From positions 605,001-669,000 of the forward strand of contig WPIO01000035.1 of assembly GCA_009760855.2 (NCBI GenBank): a stretch of DNA of 64,000 nt, written 5' to 3'. Below are positions 61,385-64,000 of the stretch, in pieces. The notes beneath the pieces are model-generated. The model saw only the letters and a program-made list of their open reading frames with translations. It was not told where the DNA came from and ran no database searches. The position numbers were made by a program, and so were the translations under genes. Numbering within the stretch: position 1 is the first letter of the stretch; the number at the start of each line of letters is the position of its first letter. This DNA comes from Cristatella mucedo. Its lineage: Eukaryota; Bryozoa; Phylactolaemata; Cristatellidae.

Positions 61385-62575
61385 CTTAAGGAATTTTTAA
61401 TCTCCGCTGTTTCCTTTAGAACTTCTACGAAAAGAAGCATCATGTCACGTGTTCGCCGTCGCTGACATCCGGCACGCAATCCAGTTTAATACTGTAGTAC
61501 TTGGCGTCATTGTTGCTATTTGTAGTCTCTTTCAAAATGCGATCGAAAATAAGACTGGTCAATTCGCTTTGACTTTCAGGCCATACATGATGGGCCACTG
61601 CGTCTGCATTCTGAATGGACCGTAAGTGTTCGGCTCTTATGGGATTGACTTTGGCTAGTAATTGAACGTCGCCAAGAAAGTTTCTGCTTCGATGAACAGA
61701 GAGCCTTTTGTAATTACTTATAAAGGCCACACTCCTCTTTGCTAGACAACAGTACAATTACTGCGGCGCTTTCTAACATGGCCTGGTAATAAGCCTTGAC
61801 TTTTTCACCAAAGCTAGCGCCTGCAAGCGTCAAGAGCTGGAAGGATCTGGCTTCTTCCGTTCAATTACGTGCTGCCGGTGGCTCCTTGACTTCTCATGCT
61901 CCTCCAAGGTATTGCTCTAGAACTGGCAAATGCCGGAGCATATACATGCTAGTCTCATTTTTGTCCCACTAAACAACTTGCAACAGAAACAAGGAAAGGC
62001 ATGGTTGGGATAAACGAGCCACATTCGGATCGTCGTTTCACTATTTGTCAGGGTCTTAAAAAAGAAGTCCGGACTGAATCTGCAGTTTTCTCTTGATTTG
62101 GGAAATATGTAATCTTTTACCTAGACAGCTCCAAGTTTCACAATTTCAATACGTAATAATACATCGTATATATTTTCTGGCCAAGATGCAGATCCACTAC
62201 ATAGAGTAGTTACTTCTTGAGGTGCAGCTTGGGGCCCTTGAGGCATACTCTCAGAAACAGGTAGAGCTTGCTGACGGCAATCGCCATCTGAGCTCTGTGC
62301 ATTCCATTCCGGTGTGGAAAACCTAGTAACCTGTAGTGGATTTTCTTGGCATCCACCCCTTGTTCCGCGTTACTTCCATCACGGTCTTATTCAGCCTTTT
62401 TAGTAGCTTGTGGTGCACAGGAATCCGATTCAGGTAGAAGTGACGTGAAAGGTTGCACAAATCGATTCATTGCTTCAGCCAAAATTTGCTCTCATATGCT
62501 ACGTTGTCTGGATTGTTGTGCTTTTATGGACCGGATACGTGTTTCCGTAACGATATTCCAGATTTAAAATGTAAC
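61385..62575 (-). mobile_element. hAT-type transposon relic (TTF-type zinc finger and DUF4371-like)
   Basis: Minus strand, in order: FPKSRENCRFSPDFFF, KTLTNSETTIRMWLVYPN and FLCFCCKLFSG (TTF-type zinc finger region, 62,110-61,930), LEEHEKSRSHRQHVIE, then a 105-codon frame with NFLGDVQLLAKVNPIRAEHL, ELTSLIFDRILKETTN and AKYYSIKLDCVPDVSDGEHV (61,757-61,440). The last part matches the DUF4371 start of hAT-family transposases seen in ZMYM6/ZBED5-like proteins, with Asp after 'IKLD' present. Several stops in the finger region and no C-terminal dimerisation domain, so it is truncated and dead. Confidence 0.82.
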
Positions 62576-63046
62576 AACAAATAAAATGCATTTATTTATC
62601 AAATAGCGATTCAGTCACTTGTAAATGGAGTTCCACATTAGTCAAGTAATTAGCTGTTCCGTGCAATGTAAATCACTTTCTTTATCCAAATCAAGCCTCT
62701 GGGTTCCTTTGATATCAAGGCCCACTGCAGCCACAAGGGTTTCGGGGCGTACGCGACGGCATAAATAAGAGCGCCGGCCGAACACTTACCTATGGTTACG
62801 AGTCTCCTATGCTCAAAGTTCTTCAATGTTCTTAATTTATCATTCCTAATTGTAATTATAAAAAAATTCATTCGAGGTACTCTTGCTTGATCTCGGAAGC
62901 TCGTGGAGTCTGGCATTTCCGATAATTTGTCAAACATGTGACGAAAATAGCACAGCATTCCGCTTTAATGTTCTACAAAGAAAGGTTGGACAAACGCGTC
63001 GCTTTGACCAAGCGACAACCATATTTCATATTTCCATTGACACGCG
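62576..63046 (+). other. Sequence of unknown nature
   Basis: A minus-strand open frame at 62,650-62,958 (RMNFFIITIRNDKLRTLKNF) is unrecognised. It may belong to a transposon. Confidence 0.35.
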
Positions 63047-63195
63047 CAGCTCACGACCTGTGGACTCGCGTCGCTTGAGTCATCGTAGTTCCGTCACGGA
63101 AGACAACGCTGCACTGTCTTGCCACGTGACGCAAGTGCGCCATCCTGCGGCGTGGCAGACTTCCTCGCATCAATTAGCAGAGATATCTATTTGAA
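63047..63195. repeat. Interspersed repeat, copy 2 (pair with 39,303)
   Basis: It aligns with 39,303-39,460 in the same orientation. See that entry for the shared blocks. Confidence 0.7.
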
Positions 63196-63578
63196 AATTA
63201 AAGCCAGAAAGGTCCAAGCTTCAAGTCCCCTGCGAAATTGCAGGCGTCGTCAGCAGGTAAGCTGGCTGTAGAACATCTACACGTAAAGCTATGTAATTTT
63301 GAATTTGCTAATACACAAACGGATCGCCCGTAGGCGGAGGTGACGGCTGATTCGCTGCAAAACACTAGCTATTTTCAAGTTTTACCGCCGATAGAGATTC
63401 GGCTAAATTAGGAAAGGACTTCAAGATTTCCATCAATATGGCGGGCACACCAGCTATGGCAGGACAAACTCGGGCCTACCTTCCAAAGGACATTTGGAGC
63501 TTTCCATTTTTTTTACATGGGTGTTGGCTAGTATCTACATATATAGCGCTACGCGCACACACATATACACATCTATCT

Positions 63579-63606
63579 ATCTATCTAGTACACACACACA
63601 CACACG
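63579..63606. repeat. (CTAT)/(CA) short repeats
   Basis: TCTATCTATCTA followed by a short CA run. Confidence 0.85.
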
Positions 63607-63631
63607 ATATATGACCCTAATGGCGGCGACG

Positions 63632-63651
63632 CGGGTTACCGCGGTAACCCG
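63632..63651. repeat. Perfect 20-bp palindrome
   Basis: CGGGTTACCGCGGTAACCCG is fully self-complementary. It lies in CpG-rich sequence. Confidence 0.97.
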
Positions 63652-63881
63652 GGTGCGCGCGGACTGCAATAACTACCTGAATATGGGTCCAAAGTGTATG
63701 CCAATAGGCTAAAAAAATATCGAGCTCATCAAGTTCTATTCGCCTGCAGAAAGACAGCGATTTCGAAAGCGATGGTTTTTTGTATCGCAAGTGCGCAGCG
63801 GCTGACCGGATTCAGAGCAAGGATCCAGGGCTCGGTCGCGAAAATTGAGCCCATTTTTTCGAAAAATAGCTCAAGATTGAT

Positions 63882-63980
63882 GGCTGGTTTGCGACAACCG
63901 CTGGTGCCTTCTTCGGGCGCCCCACAGAGCGTATCTGCACGCCCCGAGCAGCCGTCTTCGCCGATGCTCTTTTTTCTGCC
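63882..63980 (+). CDS. Possible first coding exon of a neighbouring gene
   Basis: From ATG at 63,882 the frame reads MAGLRQPLVPSSGAPQSVSA and RPEQPSSPMLFFLP, then meets a good donor (gtgagt) at 63,981. The sequence is GC- and CpG-richer than the preceding 400 bp. The window ends 20 bp later, so no second exon can be checked. Very short and unrecognised. Confidence 0.25.
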
Positions 63981-64000
63981 GTGAGTCAGATCCGTATCGG

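Overview
This window is animal nuclear DNA. It has long introns, GT-AG splice sites, dense microsatellites, CR1/L2-like LINE copies, tRNA-derived SINEs and relics of Tigger and hAT transposons. No bacterial-style gene packing is seen. The one gene I recognise is a SHANK/ProSAP-type postsynaptic scaffold on the + strand, running from before about 2.9 kb to a stop codon at 57,511. Its PDZ domain resembles invertebrate (protostome-like) SHANKs more than vertebrate ones, as far as I can judge from memory of the family. The species cannot be named from sequence alone.

Gene layout: three ankyrin exons (2,936-7,604), a linker exon (8,947-9,520), a 24-kb transposon-rich intron, a candidate giant linker exon of about 2 kb (33,135-35,162), three PDZ exons (40,614-42,866), then seven serine/alanine/proline-rich exons (45,029-53,169) and a last exon (56,331-57,511) carrying poly-Ser and His-rich stretches, a proline-rich SH3-ligand-like motif, a PPxxF (Homer-type) motif and the SAM domain. 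I set each exon boundary by hand. Every junction keeps one reading frame to the SAM stop: 1,466 codons without the giant exon and 2,142 with it. The N-terminus and first ankyrin repeats lie left of the window. No SH3 domain was found between the ankyrin and PDZ exons.

Introns and flanks hold many dead mobile elements. The clearest are a Tigger inserted inside a LINE 3' end (385-2,210), a LINE with reverse transcriptase motifs (18,660-19,790), two minus-strand LINEs with a SINE nested in one (27,080-29,780), a LINE 3' half with an ATT-rich tail (41,170-41,995) and a hAT relic with TTF-type zinc finger and DUF4371-like parts (61,385-62,575). Several perfect foldbacks (14,579; 18,891; 21,257; 55,023; 63,632) sit in or beside these elements. 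The right edge may hold the first coding exon of another gene (63,882-63,980), with low confidence.

As a working unit, the gene would encode a postsynaptic or junctional scaffold: ankyrin repeats and PDZ for binding partners, proline motifs for SH3 and EVH1 proteins, and SAM for sheet-like multimerisation.
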